From Gnetum montanum (Eukaryota > Streptophyta > Gnetopsida > Gnetales > Gnetaceae): a stretch of 41,896 nt of DNA. Location: positions 1,275,464 to 1,317,359 of the forward strand of contig MNCI01023302.1 in assembly GCA_015680685.1 (NCBI GenBank), written 5' to 3'. The translations under genes were made by a program, and so were the position numbers. This document shows, piece by piece, positions 30,181 to 40,360 of this stretch (positions are counted from its first letter, which is position 1; each line of letters starts with the position of its first letter). The notes below the pieces were generated by a model that saw only the letters and a list, made by a program, of their open reading frames with translations, did not search any database and was not told the DNA's origin.

Positions 30181-31500
30181 TGCAACCAAGATAAATGATC
30201 ACCAACTACGTTCTTGGTGCCTTTACGATCGATCATCGTTTGATCGAACTCTTATAGGATTACCAGCCATCATATAATATGGGGGCTTACCATTGGCTTA
30301 TTCATGAGAAACCAAATTGCATTATGATTTGTGTGTATGAATACTTTGTATCCCAATACATAGTACCTAAATTTTTCTAGTGTAAACACTACAGCCATTA
30401 ATTCTTTTTCTATAGTAGTGTAGTTAAGTTGTGCACCAGTTATACTTCTACTTGTACAATGGATATAATAAGGATGTTTTTGATCATCTAACTGTGTAAG
30501 TACAGCTCCTAAGGCATAGTTGGATGCATCAATCATGACATGGAATGGTTTGGACCAATCAAGAGCTTGTAGAATGGGTGTTTCTACCAGCTTATGCTTC
30601 AAAGTTTGGAAGGCTAGTTTGCATTCCCTGGTCCACTTGAAGGGTACGTCCTTTTTTGTTACCTCTACCAATGGTTTGGCAACCTTCGAAAAGTTCTCTA
30701 TGAATCTCCTATAGTAGCCAATGTGTCCAAGGAATGACCAAATGTCTTTGACAGTTTCCGATTGATGGGTAATTCCTTGGATGACCTTGATTTCCTCAAG
30801 ATCTCCCTCTATCCTTGCATGTGAAATTTTATGCCCAAGTACTACGCCTTCTTGGACCATTAAATGGCTTTTCTACCAATTAAGCCTTAAATTAGTCTCT
30901 ACACATCTTTTCAGCACTTGCTCTAACCGGTCCAAGGCTTGATCAAAACTTGCTCCATAAGTGGAGAAGTCATCCATAAAGACTTCTACCCCATTTCCTA
31001 TCTGCTGCTGGAATATGCTTAGAACTAAGCGTTTAAACGTGGCAGGGGCATTGCACAAGCCAAACAACATTTTTTTGTATGCAAACATTCCCCAAGGACT
31101 GGTGAACATGGTTTTGCCATGGTCTTCTAGAGCTATTTGTATTTGGTTGTATCTGCTATAGCCATCTAGAAAACTATAATAGCGATGCCCTGCGATTGTG
31201 TCTAAGACTTGGTCAAAAAATGGCAACGGGAAGTGATCCTTGAATGTTGCCATGTTTAGCAGCCTAAAATCTATGCACATCCTCCATTTGCCTCCCTTTT
31301 TAGGCATGATTACTAAGGGGCTAACCCATTTGCTATCAACAATGGGGTATATGAACCCAACCTTTAGAATCTATTTGATTACTTCTTTTACTACTTGCTT
31401 CAACTTTGGGTTCAATTGCCTCTGTGGTTGTTTTTGAGGCTTCATGGAGGAGTCAGTGTAAATCCTATGCTAGCATATCCTAGGATCTATTCTAGTTAAT
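30181..31500 (-). pseudogene. RE6 reverse transcriptase and RNase H (broken)
   Basis: RT frame 30873-31307 holds PKKGGKWRMCIDFRLLN, LDGYSRYNQI, LCNAPATF and the catalytic FMDDFSTYG (around 30970). It stops at a TAG (30873-30875) that RE1 shares. RNase H and the RT connection resume at 30270-30860 with SFLGHIGYYRRFI, DASNYALGAVLT and EKELMAVV. The HTDHSAI block of RE1 is HTNHNAI here (Asn codon 30327-30329), which would remove a catalytic Asp. The frame ends at TGA 30270-30272, also shared with RE1. Confidence 0.9.
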
Positions 31501-32440
31501 TCCAGATATGACCAGGAGAAGGCTTTTGACCACTTGTTTATTACCTTGAGTAGATTTTGTTTTTTTTGCAAAGCAAGTCTTACGTTGATCATTACCGATT
31601 TTCCATTCTTAAGGAACGTGTACTCCATACCCGTGGGTAATGGTTTTAGCTCTAGGGGCTCTTGTTTAAATTTCTTGGGAATTTCCAACTTCCCCCAATT
31701 GATGTTTTCTAAGTTAGGACTGGGAAGTTGGTGATGGACTTTCTCTAATGCATCAATGTTATCTATGTAAGTGCAAGTGAAACCCTCAGTCAGTTCCATG
31801 CATAGAAGTGAGTTTCTTTCTTGATTAGCTATCAGCCACTAGTTTTCTTCTTGTCTTGTGGCTACTACATATAGGCACCTTTGTATGTTGATCATTTTTG
31901 CACACTGATTGCATGCAAACAATGTTAAACTTTGCACAACTCATTATCTTTGCACATAATTGCACCCTACATCACTATATGCGATGCATGGAAACTTCTT
32001 CTTCTCGATCTTTCCAAAAGTTTTTTCCTTAGATATTTCTATGGAAAGATCATGGATTCCTTGGTGTGCATCAATAGTGCTAAGCCATGCCCTTCCCATT
32101 ATGGTTGGGAAGTCCCCTTTACTGTTATTCACTTGGATCACCAGGAAGTCAGCTGGATACGACCACCCACAAACAGTGGTAACAATATCCTCCACTAATT
32201 CTAAGGGGACAGTGATCGACTAGTTGGCTAACTCTAAATGAACATTGCTCTTCTTCAATGGGGACAAGTTCCAGGCCTTATACATTTCTTGGGATATTAG
32301 GTTGACACCAATACCTAAACCCAAAAGAGCTTTACATGGCTCATTCCCAGTGATTTGTAGATAGATTAGGGGATCCCCAAGATTAGAGAATTTCCTAGGA
32401 AGGTGGCCAACTTTGATCTAATCAATAACGACATTTGTTA
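31501..32440 (-). pseudogene. RE6 protease and protease-RT linker (active site lost)
   Basis: The protease reads LLGLGIGVNLIS where RE1 and RE3 have LDLGFG, so the catalytic Asp is Gly (codon 32319-32321). GWSYPADFLVI and PTIMGRAWLST follow in the frame 31944-32195. The linker has CNQCAKMINIQRC and a TAG at 31839-31841 shared with RE1. The frame 31470-31799 leads into RT (INWGKLEIPKKF, ELTRIDPRIC). Confidence 0.88.
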
Positions 32441-33107
32441 ACATGACCATATGCATTGAATGCGGTGTTAAGTTCGAAGGGGGCTCCGAAGCTTTAGTTG
32501 ATACCGAGGCATCCAAAGACTCAGCCACTTGAGGTTGCAAGGGCTTGGTTGGACTGTTAGTTCTGAAGAAAGATATTTTCTTGGTATGGTTGTTAGAACC
32601 AACAGTAGGTTAAGGATTAACAGCCCTTGTGGCATTACGTTGTTGTGGCTGAGTAGGGAGTTCACGTTGCATTGCTGGAGCAGGTGGTAATGGAGCTATT
32701 GGTGGAAGAGATGCGACTGGATTGGAAGGATGGTATACTTGTGGAATGTCGCCCCTAGGAGAGGAATTCCTATAGTACTTGTGGGCTTTGTAGTGATGTT
32801 GAAGAGTAACTTGACCAACAGAGTCACATGGAGAGATTAGATGCTACACATAATATCCATATGGATCCAGTTGCCAATAAGGATATTGTTACCTTGGTGG
32901 TGGCATTCCCCATGATTGTGGGTGTTGCCACTGCTAATGTTGCTCAATTGGTTGTGGTGGAGTTCCATGTGGATAATACGTTAAAGGTTGTTGGAACTAC
33001 CTTGGGTTACCTTAGGGATAAGGTAACCGTCAAGATGTTTGCCATTTGTTTAAACGTGGATTAAGTGCATACACCCTAGACTCCTGTAAATCTGAGATTA
33101 TAGGGAA

Positions 33108-33143
33108 ACATCCCTTAGGATGGTCGTATTGACAAATCTCACA
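33108..33143 (-). other. RE6 gag zinc knuckle, compact CCHC
   Basis: CEICQYDHPKGC, uninterrupted, with the same spacing as RE1 and RE3. Confidence 0.8.
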
Positions 33144-34082
33144 TCCACTATCATTGTCTATATCTGAGTCCACAACCTCTTCAATAATAGCAACTTTAAC
33201 CTTACCCTTGTTACGTGCATTTTCTACTTCTCTCTTTTTCCTTTTGTCACAATCACTACCTCACTCTCTAGACTCCTCTACTACTTTGAGCATAGTTTAA
33301 AACCTACTATCCAAGGAGTCCCATATTTGGTCTACCTTTTCTGATACTTCTGATGCTAACTTTTGAATAGGCAACATTTTCCTATTCACCATCTCTTCGA
33401 GTGGTGACTTTTCCTCATCCTTACAAAATCTTACCGCCTTCTTTCAGAGGGAAGGATCTCGGTTGTATTATTCTACACTCTCTCTTTTTCGTAGCTCACC
33501 TTCTTCTTTAGCTACTTGCTCTAGTAGTCTGCAAATTTGATGGGACCTAAGCTCAGATAACCTTCCTTGGGCATAAGTCCCAAGGGTCCTTCTTGTTTCA
33601 TGCTTGAGCCCATCTACGAGATGGCGTAGTTGATCCCGCTGCGAATAACCATGGCTAGGATAATGATGTAAGAGTACATAATAGTGGTCCATGGCAGCAT
33701 CCAAGGGTTCATGACTTCCTTGTTTCCATCCTTAGATTTTCTTTCGTAGGTTAGACACCTGGGAGAATGTTTGGTACTTATCGTTGAACAATTCTAGCAT
33801 CGTACTCCACCTATGAATGGATTCAAGTTCTAAGGACCGGTACAAGCTTTCAGCTTCTTTTATTAGTGTTTTTGGGAACAACTTAAGCTTTTTCCACTCA
33901 TTTTCTATGTTTTGCAAGACACACGCATCATGAAATGCTTATAAGTAATTTTGAGTATCAGCGTTATAACCCCCTTCAAATCATGGGATGTTATTCATGT
34001 CTAACCTTTTGATCCTACTATCTTTTTGGTGCCTTGTTGGAACTCTCACAGCCTTAGTTATATTTAGCATGCTTCGCGTGGT

Positions 34083-34403
34083 GAGTAGGGATTCATCATG
34101 ATCATCTCGTTCATAGCATCTATGGTGTCTATGCAGTTCCCTACTCTCCCTTCTTCTATGGCCTGATTCCCTAGAGTGCCCTCGTTCTTCATCTTGGTTG
34201 TCCTGTTTATGACTTCCACTTTGTTTGCCCTTATCCTCATGATCAGTTTCTCTATGGCTACATCTGCACACGGAAGGAGAGGGTGAAGGTGACGATGAAG
34301 GCGAAGAAGAAGGAGAACTGCCACTATGATAATGTCTACTACCTTCTCTTCGGTGGTCTCTTCCTCGATTGCAATTGTGGTGAAAATGCCCACCTTTGTC
34401 ATG
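34083..34403 (-). other. Arg/His/Ser-rich Gag domain in RE6
   Basis: About 105 codons dominated by R, H, S, D, E and G, with RGRDHRREGSRHYH and GHRRRESRELHRHH flanking a PSSSP repeat. Its composition is like SR proteins. It has counterparts in RE1, RE3 and RE5. Confidence 0.75.
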
Positions 34404-35096
34404 TGCCTTTGTTCCTTTTTGAAATTCTTTGTGTCTGTTGGTATCAACACCTAGGTTGTGAATAGTAGAATGAAGGTTTTGATACACAACCCCTTGGCCA
34501 AAGTCAAGGGGAGGAACATTGTTATGTGAGTGACTGCCTGAGGCAAGTTCATCACCCTCAATTTCACTTAAAACGTGTGGGGCATCCTTAGACCATTTTC
34601 CCTTCAAGGAATTATGGTGTCTCTCCTATTGATAATCCCTTTGATGTTGCACTTCAGTAGGATGATAGTCTCTAGAATCATAGTCCTATGCAATGTACTC
34701 TGCATGTAAGTGTTGCATGCCTATTCATGTGAGAGTATGAAGAAGCATACTTGGGACTGAACGGTTGGGAGGTAACACTATGTTACCTTCCAAGTCACGC
34801 CAGCGCAGCTATTCGTCTTGGGGGAGAATAAACGTGAAGTTGGGTACATATTCATCAGGATGAATATATACCACACAAAAATGTTGAGGAACTAGCGGGT
34901 CAACGTCATGTGTATTTTACCGCCGATTGCTTCTTATGTTAGTCCTAGGTGGTAAAGTGATCTTGTGCGAAGAAAAAGACATCTTGTCTTGTTCAATGTG
35001 CAATTTACTATATATTTTTCTCTTAACAAATCCTAAGGATTCATTCCAACGATGTGAATAATTTCCTAAGTTCTACTTAGCACACAAACAACAAAG

Positions 35097-35114
35097 TCCC
35101 TGGCAACAGTACCA
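35097..35114 (-). other. RE6 primer binding site, tRNA-Asp type
   Basis: The sense sequence TGGTACTGTTGCCAGGGA matches the tRNA-Asp complement at 14 of 18 bases. All four differences are C-to-T or G-to-A at CpG positions. Confidence 0.88.
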
Positions 35115-35115
35115 A

Positions 35116-35923
35116 TGATGAGTGGCGAGGTACCCCTATGCTCAACCATACAAATACGAGCATTTCACACACGATCTAGTTGAATTCCAAGGACTAAGTG
35201 CCTATGCGTCTTTGTGGAACAATAAAAGGTTGATTAATCATTGTCTTCTCAAACTTACTTGTATGTCATAGTTATATGGTTAAGTAAGCTTGAGGTATAT
35301 GATTTTTATGGTTTTTATGTGTTTTATATCTTGCGCTAATAAGGAGGGGAGAGATAAGTAACTAAGTAACTAATCTAATTTAACTATTCATTAACTAAGT
35401 TCTAAGTTCTCCTAACACTAGTATCTGTTCCCACTTGTTGTACACATCCTAAACCAATGCAACGCTACTAAGATTACCAAATGCTAATCGTTACTGGATT
35501 ACTAAACACTACACGCATGCTCGAAGCGGTTGCACTGAGTGTATTTAACTAAGAGAGTTGTAGGGTGAGAGAAATCATTAATTAACTATGAAAGCATTAA
35601 ATAATAGTTATCACTAATTAATCTATTTTGTATGCTACAAGGTTTATCATAAAGTTCATCTTTATTACTGTACACAAAGTGTGCTTAGGTACAAAATGCT
35701 CAAATAAAGATCCGTTCACTCTATGACTCCTACTGCGGGCACACAGAAATAATTCTAACTTTAGAGGGAGAAAATGACAAGAGTTTGGCTAAGGGACTAA
35801 TTCTTAGCTGTGGGAACCAAGGGCACTGCCTCTTATTTATAGATAAGGAGACAAGCTGCGATATCGGGTATCCGATAGTGCATGGTTAATCTGATATTGC
35901 AGACACGATATCACAGTTCATCG
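35116..35923 (-). repeat. RE6 5' LTR (808 bp)
   Basis: TGATGAGTGGCGAGGTACC to TTCATCG; the last base is A in the other LTR. The TATA box reads TATTTATA at 35834-35841. GATATC-type repeats lie at 35857-35912. Confidence 0.92.
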
Positions 35924-35975
35924 AGTACTAAGTATACACACATAAGCATGACCACTTTGAGCATAACATACTAGC
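35924..35975 (+). repeat. RE5 5' LTR, segment 2
   Basis: Fifty-two bases between RE6 and RE7. CATAAGCATGACCACTTTGA aligns with the same block in RE8 (about 37798-37818), showing that both elements landed in one LTR. Confidence 0.75.
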
Positions 35976-37151
35976 TGATGAGCGACGAGGTACCCCTACA
36001 CTCAACCATACAAATACAAGAATGTACGCGCAATCTGGTCAAACTCCGCAGATGGACTAGTTGTGGCACCTAGACAATTATACGTTGATCATAGTTCATT
36101 GTCTTCCCACCTGGACTAGTATTTGCTTTGTCACGTATGGTTTAGTCCAGAGTGAGGTGTATGATGTGATTCTAAACTAGGCTACTCCTAGAGACAATGG
36201 AAAATAATCTTGATTAAGCTAATAGGCAACATAAAGTAAAATCTAAGCTAGCCTAAGTGCAATGAGCATCTATCCTTAATCATCCATACACATCTTGGAC
36301 CTCATGTACTACTTCTGGGATTTCCAAGCACACATTACTTGAGCACTACTAGATACGCTACTGGGTTACCAAGTAGTTACACTTAAATGTTCATGATTAA
36401 GTTGTCCTCATTCTGCATTAGCAACAGGAAGTGTAATTGACAATAAAGGAAATATTAACTAGATAAACAACAATAAATAATCAACAATTAAAGTAAATAA
36501 AAGCTAAGTGAATAAGAATGAAATTGAGAATAATTAATTGCTAAGTAGACTATGGCCTAATCTAGCCTAACACAAGTAACCGTTCCCACTTCCCAAACAC
36601 ATCTTGAACTTCATGCAAACACTGCTGGGCTATTAAACGCTAGTCGTTTCTGAGCTACCAAGTGTCACAGATATGCTCAAAGGGGTTGTGCTTGTGTAAT
36701 TTAATGATTTTCTTAATTAATCAAAATGAATTTCTGCACTAATAACATAAATGTAAAGTGCATAAAATAAAATAAATGCATAAGAAAATAAAATAAAATA
36801 AATGCGTAAGAAAACAAATCTCAAGTGCTACAAGGATAAATCAAAGAGCTCGTCTTTATTGCCAACACAATGGTATGCTCAAGTACATCAATGCTTGAAT
36901 AAAGATCCATCCACACTTAGACCTCTTGCTATGGGCACTTTGAAAATATTCTAACTTTCAAATAGACTACAAGAGTTTCGCTACTTGACTACTAAAAAAA
37001 CTTGCTCCCAATTGTGCACCTAGGCACTGCATTTATAGACTTGGGAGTAACTACTCTAATAATTAGAGTAACTGCTCTAATAATTAGAATAACTACTAGA
37101 GTAACCACTCTAATAATAACCACTCTAATAATTAGAGTAACCACTTCATCA
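35976..37151 (-). repeat. RE7: solo LTR (1,176 bp)
   Basis: TGATGAGCGACGAGGTACC to CTTCATCA, flanked by an exact duplication CTAGC (35971-35975 and 37152-37156) with no internal region. This is what recombination between the two LTRs of an element leaves. It is longer than the other LTRs. The sense TATA box is at 37030-37037 (plus strand CATTTATA). Confidence 0.9.
37046..37146 (-). promoter_or_regulatory. CTCTAAT/ATTAGAG palindrome array in U3 of RE7
   Basis: CTCTAATAATTAGAG occurs at 37054-37068 and 37123-37137, with a one-base variant at 37075-37089 and partial copies between, joined by GTAACTACT and GTAACCACT spacers. It occupies the position of the GATATC array in RE3 and RE6. The open frames in both directions here are by-products of the repeat. 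Confidence 0.7.
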
Positions 37152-37440
37152 CTAGCATTTGGTAATCCTAGTGGTGAGCACTCAATACACCCACTAGTGC
37201 ATACTTGGTAATCCAGCAATGTTGGTACATGTTCAAGAGGTATACAGAACGTTGGAAGTGGATGCTCTATGCTTAGTCTAGTTTAAATTATTTCTCCACA
37301 CTTAGATTAGTTAGTTTAATATTTTAATATTTTAAATATTATAATAATAATAAGCAATCATTATGTACATCAAAAACACTTATTCATACTAAGTGAACCA
37401 ATGCAAGTGTGATTTGAAAGATAACTAATGAATCATTAAT
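37152..37440 (+). repeat. RE5 5' LTR, segment 3
   Basis: CTAGCATTTGGTAATCC and following sequence align with the middle of RE8 (TTGGTAATATGG, GTTTAGGATGTGTATGG). The right boundary is approximate. Confidence 0.65.
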
Positions 37441-38255
37441 AAGATAGTCTACATCGACGTAGCCCCATCGACATATCCCCATTCATGTATGCTATGATGT
37501 GTTGATGAAAATACGTCAACATTGATGTAGATGTTGCCTATATAAATGTGCACACCCCTTGCATTTATGACACCTTTCAAGCATAGCCTTAGCCAAATTT
37601 TTGTAGTTTCTTCCCACAAAAGTTAGAATATTTTCTCTTTGAGTGTCTGTAGCATGGATTTATGAGATTGTATGACATTTTATTTGAGTGCATATGTATC
37701 TAGATACATTTGCATGGATGACAATAAAATCGAGAATTCCTTTATGCATTGCAATACTTAGAATAGCATGATTCTACTTTTCTACAATTTCAGAAACATG
37801 AGTATGACCACTTCAAGCATGACATATTAACATTTGGTAATATGGATACTTGGTGCACCTAGTAGTATACACTTAGTAACCTAGTAGTGTTCATATATGT
37901 TTAGGATGTGTATGGTAAGTGGGAATGGATACTCTACATTAGGCTAGTTAGATAATGAAGTAGTTAATTAGTTAGTTAATTTAAATTATTAAATATTTAT
38001 TTATTTAACCATTTAGCAAATATAGGAGGAAATTAATAGAAAGTATAAAAATGAATATATTATGCCTCAACCACACTTAACCATACACATAAATTAACAC
38101 AAGTATGGATTGGGAAGATAACGACTTACAACTACATAATTCACCATTTAGGAATATCGGTCACTTAGATAAATAAATCTATGAAATTCCACTAAATCAC
38201 GTATGAATGCTTGTGATTCGTATGGTTGAGTGTAGGGACTACCTACTGCTCATCA
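37441..38255 (+). repeat. RE8: LTR inserted in the RE5 LTR
   Basis: TATATAAA is at 37539-37546, and the LTR ends CTGCTCATCA at 38255. It is closely related to RE5. After it the last 130 bp of the RE5 LTR resume, so a second LTR end follows at 38387. The left end is unclear (37441-37503; one TGATGA is at 37503) and no matching duplication was found. Confidence 0.6.
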
Positions 38256-38387
38256 ACAACAATTAGCATTCCATCACCTAGTTATCTAAGGCATGCATCT
38301 AGTCCTAAGTCCACAAAATTCAACCAAATCATGCATGAACACTTGTGATTCATATGCTTGGGTGTAGGGATACTTTGCTACTCATCA
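38256..38387 (+). repeat. RE5 5' LTR, segment 4 (LTR end)
   Basis: Ends GCTACTCATCA at 38387, followed two bases later by a PBS. It repeats the final part of RE8 in diverged form. Confidence 0.7.
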
Positions 38388-38388
38388 T

Positions 38389-38406
38389 TAGTGCCATTGC
38401 AAAGGA
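38389..38406 (+). other. RE5 primer binding site, decayed tRNA-Asp type
   Basis: TAGTGCCATTGCAAAGGA matches the tRNA-Asp complement at 13 of 18 bases and sits right after the LTR end. Confidence 0.65.
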
Positions 38407-38559
38407 ATTTGATGCTAAAGTTTTAGAATACTAAGATCATTTAAGGATCACTATTACAGCTTTACACAATTTATCTATTAACAAAATAATAATATTTTAT
38501 TCTAAGAGACACTTTCAAATTAACAACGTTTTCTACTCATAGGGCAAATTCCCTACCTA

Positions 38560-40360
38560 TGGATCATGCAACTAAAAGACATGATAGAAATACAAAGAGT
38601 AAGGGTGATGTGCCACAACAAGTGAAGATAGTCTACAAACATCCACATTCTTACTATCCAAAATTTACCTTTATACTTTACTAAGACAAACAAATGCAAT
38701 GAAAAAACCTAGTGGACTCATTATGTTATTACCTAATCAATCAATGCCATCAATGTTCATGGTAGCATTGATGAGATTGGGACTTGAAGTAGCTATTCTA
38801 GAATATGAAGTAGTTGATGAGATCTCTAGGAATTACAAATCCACAGAGTTCCAATTATACAAGGACCAATTCATGGAGGCTCACTACAAGTATTCCAAAG
38901 AAAAGAAAGCTTACATTCATCTAACATTGCAATCTAAGAAGGAGGATGATGGTTACCAATTAGTTAGGTCTCAACACCAAGGTCCTCCACCCCTTAGCAG
39001 AGATGACTAAAACCATTCGTAGTTAACTTCAATCTTGGTAAGCAATTGAGATAAGGAATGGACATGATCCAAAATAAGAAAAACCTCAAGATCAACCTCT
39101 TCTAGTAGGTAGGCAATAGAATACCAAAGGAGTCACAAGAGGAGAGAAAGTTAACATGAGTCTTCTAATTCTTCATCCTCATCAACTAGCTCTAACAAAG
39201 GTGAATATGACAAAGATAAGAGGAGGAATGATCATAGGCAAGGTAAAGATGATAGAAAATATCAACACAGGGATGATAGAAGGGAACGTAGATAAGAATA
39301 TTAAGGTGGGAAACATCATGAAAGAAGGAAAAGCAGGTAACACCAAGAAAAACATGATCATGACAAGAACCATGAGGACTTGGATGACTATGATGAACCA
39401 TTGCTTGCCACAAGAAGCATGATCAATATCTAGGAGATTACTTACATCCCTACTAGGCATCAAAGGAATAGTAGAATCAAAAGTACTTGGATGACTATGA
39501 TGAACCATTTCTTGCCACAAGAAGCATGATCAATATCTAGGAGATTACTTACATCCCTACTAGGCATCAAAGGAATAGCAGAATCAAAAGGATAGGCATG
39601 AATAATGTCCCAAAGTCTAAGAATGATTATAATGTATATGTGCAACATCATCTATAAGCTTTCCATGATGCTTGCTTCTTGTAGAATATTGAAAATGATT
39701 GGAAAATGCTGAAACCTTTCCCAAGGATACTCATTAAAGAAGCTAAAAGTTGGTACTAGTCTTTGGAACCAAAATCTATCAAATGATGAAGTACAATGTT
39801 AGAATTATTCAATGAAAAATATTAGAAATACCAAAGGATGTCCAATTTGAGGAAGAAAATTCAAGGATGAAAATAATATAAGCATAAATCCCTTAATGCA
39901 GCCTTATGTAGATACTATTCTCTCCTTCATAGATGCCTAGGCCATGACTTATCTCGAAGGGAGCAGCTGCGTCACATCATAGATGGACTTCACAATAATA
40001 TAAGAGAGACTCTTAGGATTTATGCCTAAGGGAGACTATTCAAAATAAGAGTCCATTGGATTCAAAGACTAATTGATTAAGTGAAAAAGAAAGAAGGTAA
40101 ATTAAATAAAAAAGAGAGTACATAGGAGTACAACAAAGACTTCTTAATCCGCAAAAAGAAGGTACATCTCTATGAACCTGATAAAGAAGCACCATTAGAG
40201 AAGGTAGTGTAGAGAAAGACCTAGCCCATTCAAAAATCAATTACTAAATTATTGGTAAAGTTTGATAAAATGTGGAACTTCATTAATGAAAAATTTCAAA
40301 TAGCATTTAAGATTGTGGAGGAAAAAGCTAAACAAGAAATAGCTAAATAAAAAAACACAT
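38560..40360 (+). pseudogene. RE5 gag (broken, diverged)
   Basis: KFTFILY near 38670 matches the FTFILH block of the other copies. A charged region rich in Arg, Lys, Asp and His lies at 39200-39420, ending LATRSM as in the others (L-T-T-R-S-M). MNNVPKSKNDY at about 39599 starts the capsid-like domain, with FPRILIKEAKSWY and LELFNEKYQ near 39720-39830. A helix region follows. There are many stops, and a 107-bp tandem duplication shifts the frame. Confidence 0.75.
39378..39590 (+). repeat. 107-bp tandem duplication in RE5 gag
   Basis: 39378-39484 and 39485-39590 are nearly identical (two differences seen). The unit starts ACTTGGATGACTATG. The other gag copies have one unit. Confidence 0.9.

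Larger units (their letters stand above)
32441..34982 (-). pseudogene. RE6 gag (broken)
   Basis: Start ATG at 34982. The frame 33981-34607 is the best view of the N-terminal half: VVYQNLHSTIHNLG, then an Arg/His-rich stretch, SSPSSSPSSSPSPSPSV, and a second Arg/His/Glu-rich stretch, ending RIKRLDMNNIP. The capsid-like domain follows (33732-33917: NIENEWKKLKLFPKTL, LELFNDKYQ; 33468-33704: RDQLRHLVDGLKHETRRTLG). Then come a Lys/Glu-rich helix region, an intact compact zinc knuckle (33108-33143) and a Pro/Gln-rich tail to protease. Confidence 0.88.
25956..35923 (-). mobile_element. RE6: full-length Athila-like element (9,968 bp)
   Basis: Both LTRs (25956-26777 and 35116-35923), PBS, gag, protease, RT, RNase H, integrase, 3' region and PPT are present in order. 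It is flanked by GGTAC (25951-25955) and AGTAC (35924-35928), a 5-bp duplication with one change. It interrupts the RE5 LTR. All genes carry stops and three catalytic positions are damaged. By eye the LTRs differ at roughly one base in ten over the 380 bp compared. It is the best reference copy in the window. Confidence 0.95.
38388..40360 (+). mobile_element. RE5: internal 5' part of an old Athila-like element
   Basis: PBS, leader and gag on the plus strand. Its LTR is the split one at about 25550-38387. Gag runs to about 40360 and then gives way to minus-strand sequence of RE9. Protease and later domains are missing. Confidence 0.75.

Noticed and set aside
37046-37146. Short spaced repeats that could suggest a CRISPR array
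   Set aside because: The repeats are 15 bp with irregular short spacers, lie inside an LTR with a target duplication, and the context is a plant genome.
36992-37219. Open frames on both strands rich in Ile, Val, Thr and Arg
   Set aside because: They are created by the CTCTAAT/ATTAGAG repeat array in the RE7 LTR and are not a protein gene.
39182-39651. Overlapping minus-strand frames near 39.2-39.6 kb
   Set aside because: They are antisense to RE5 gag and the 107-bp duplication.
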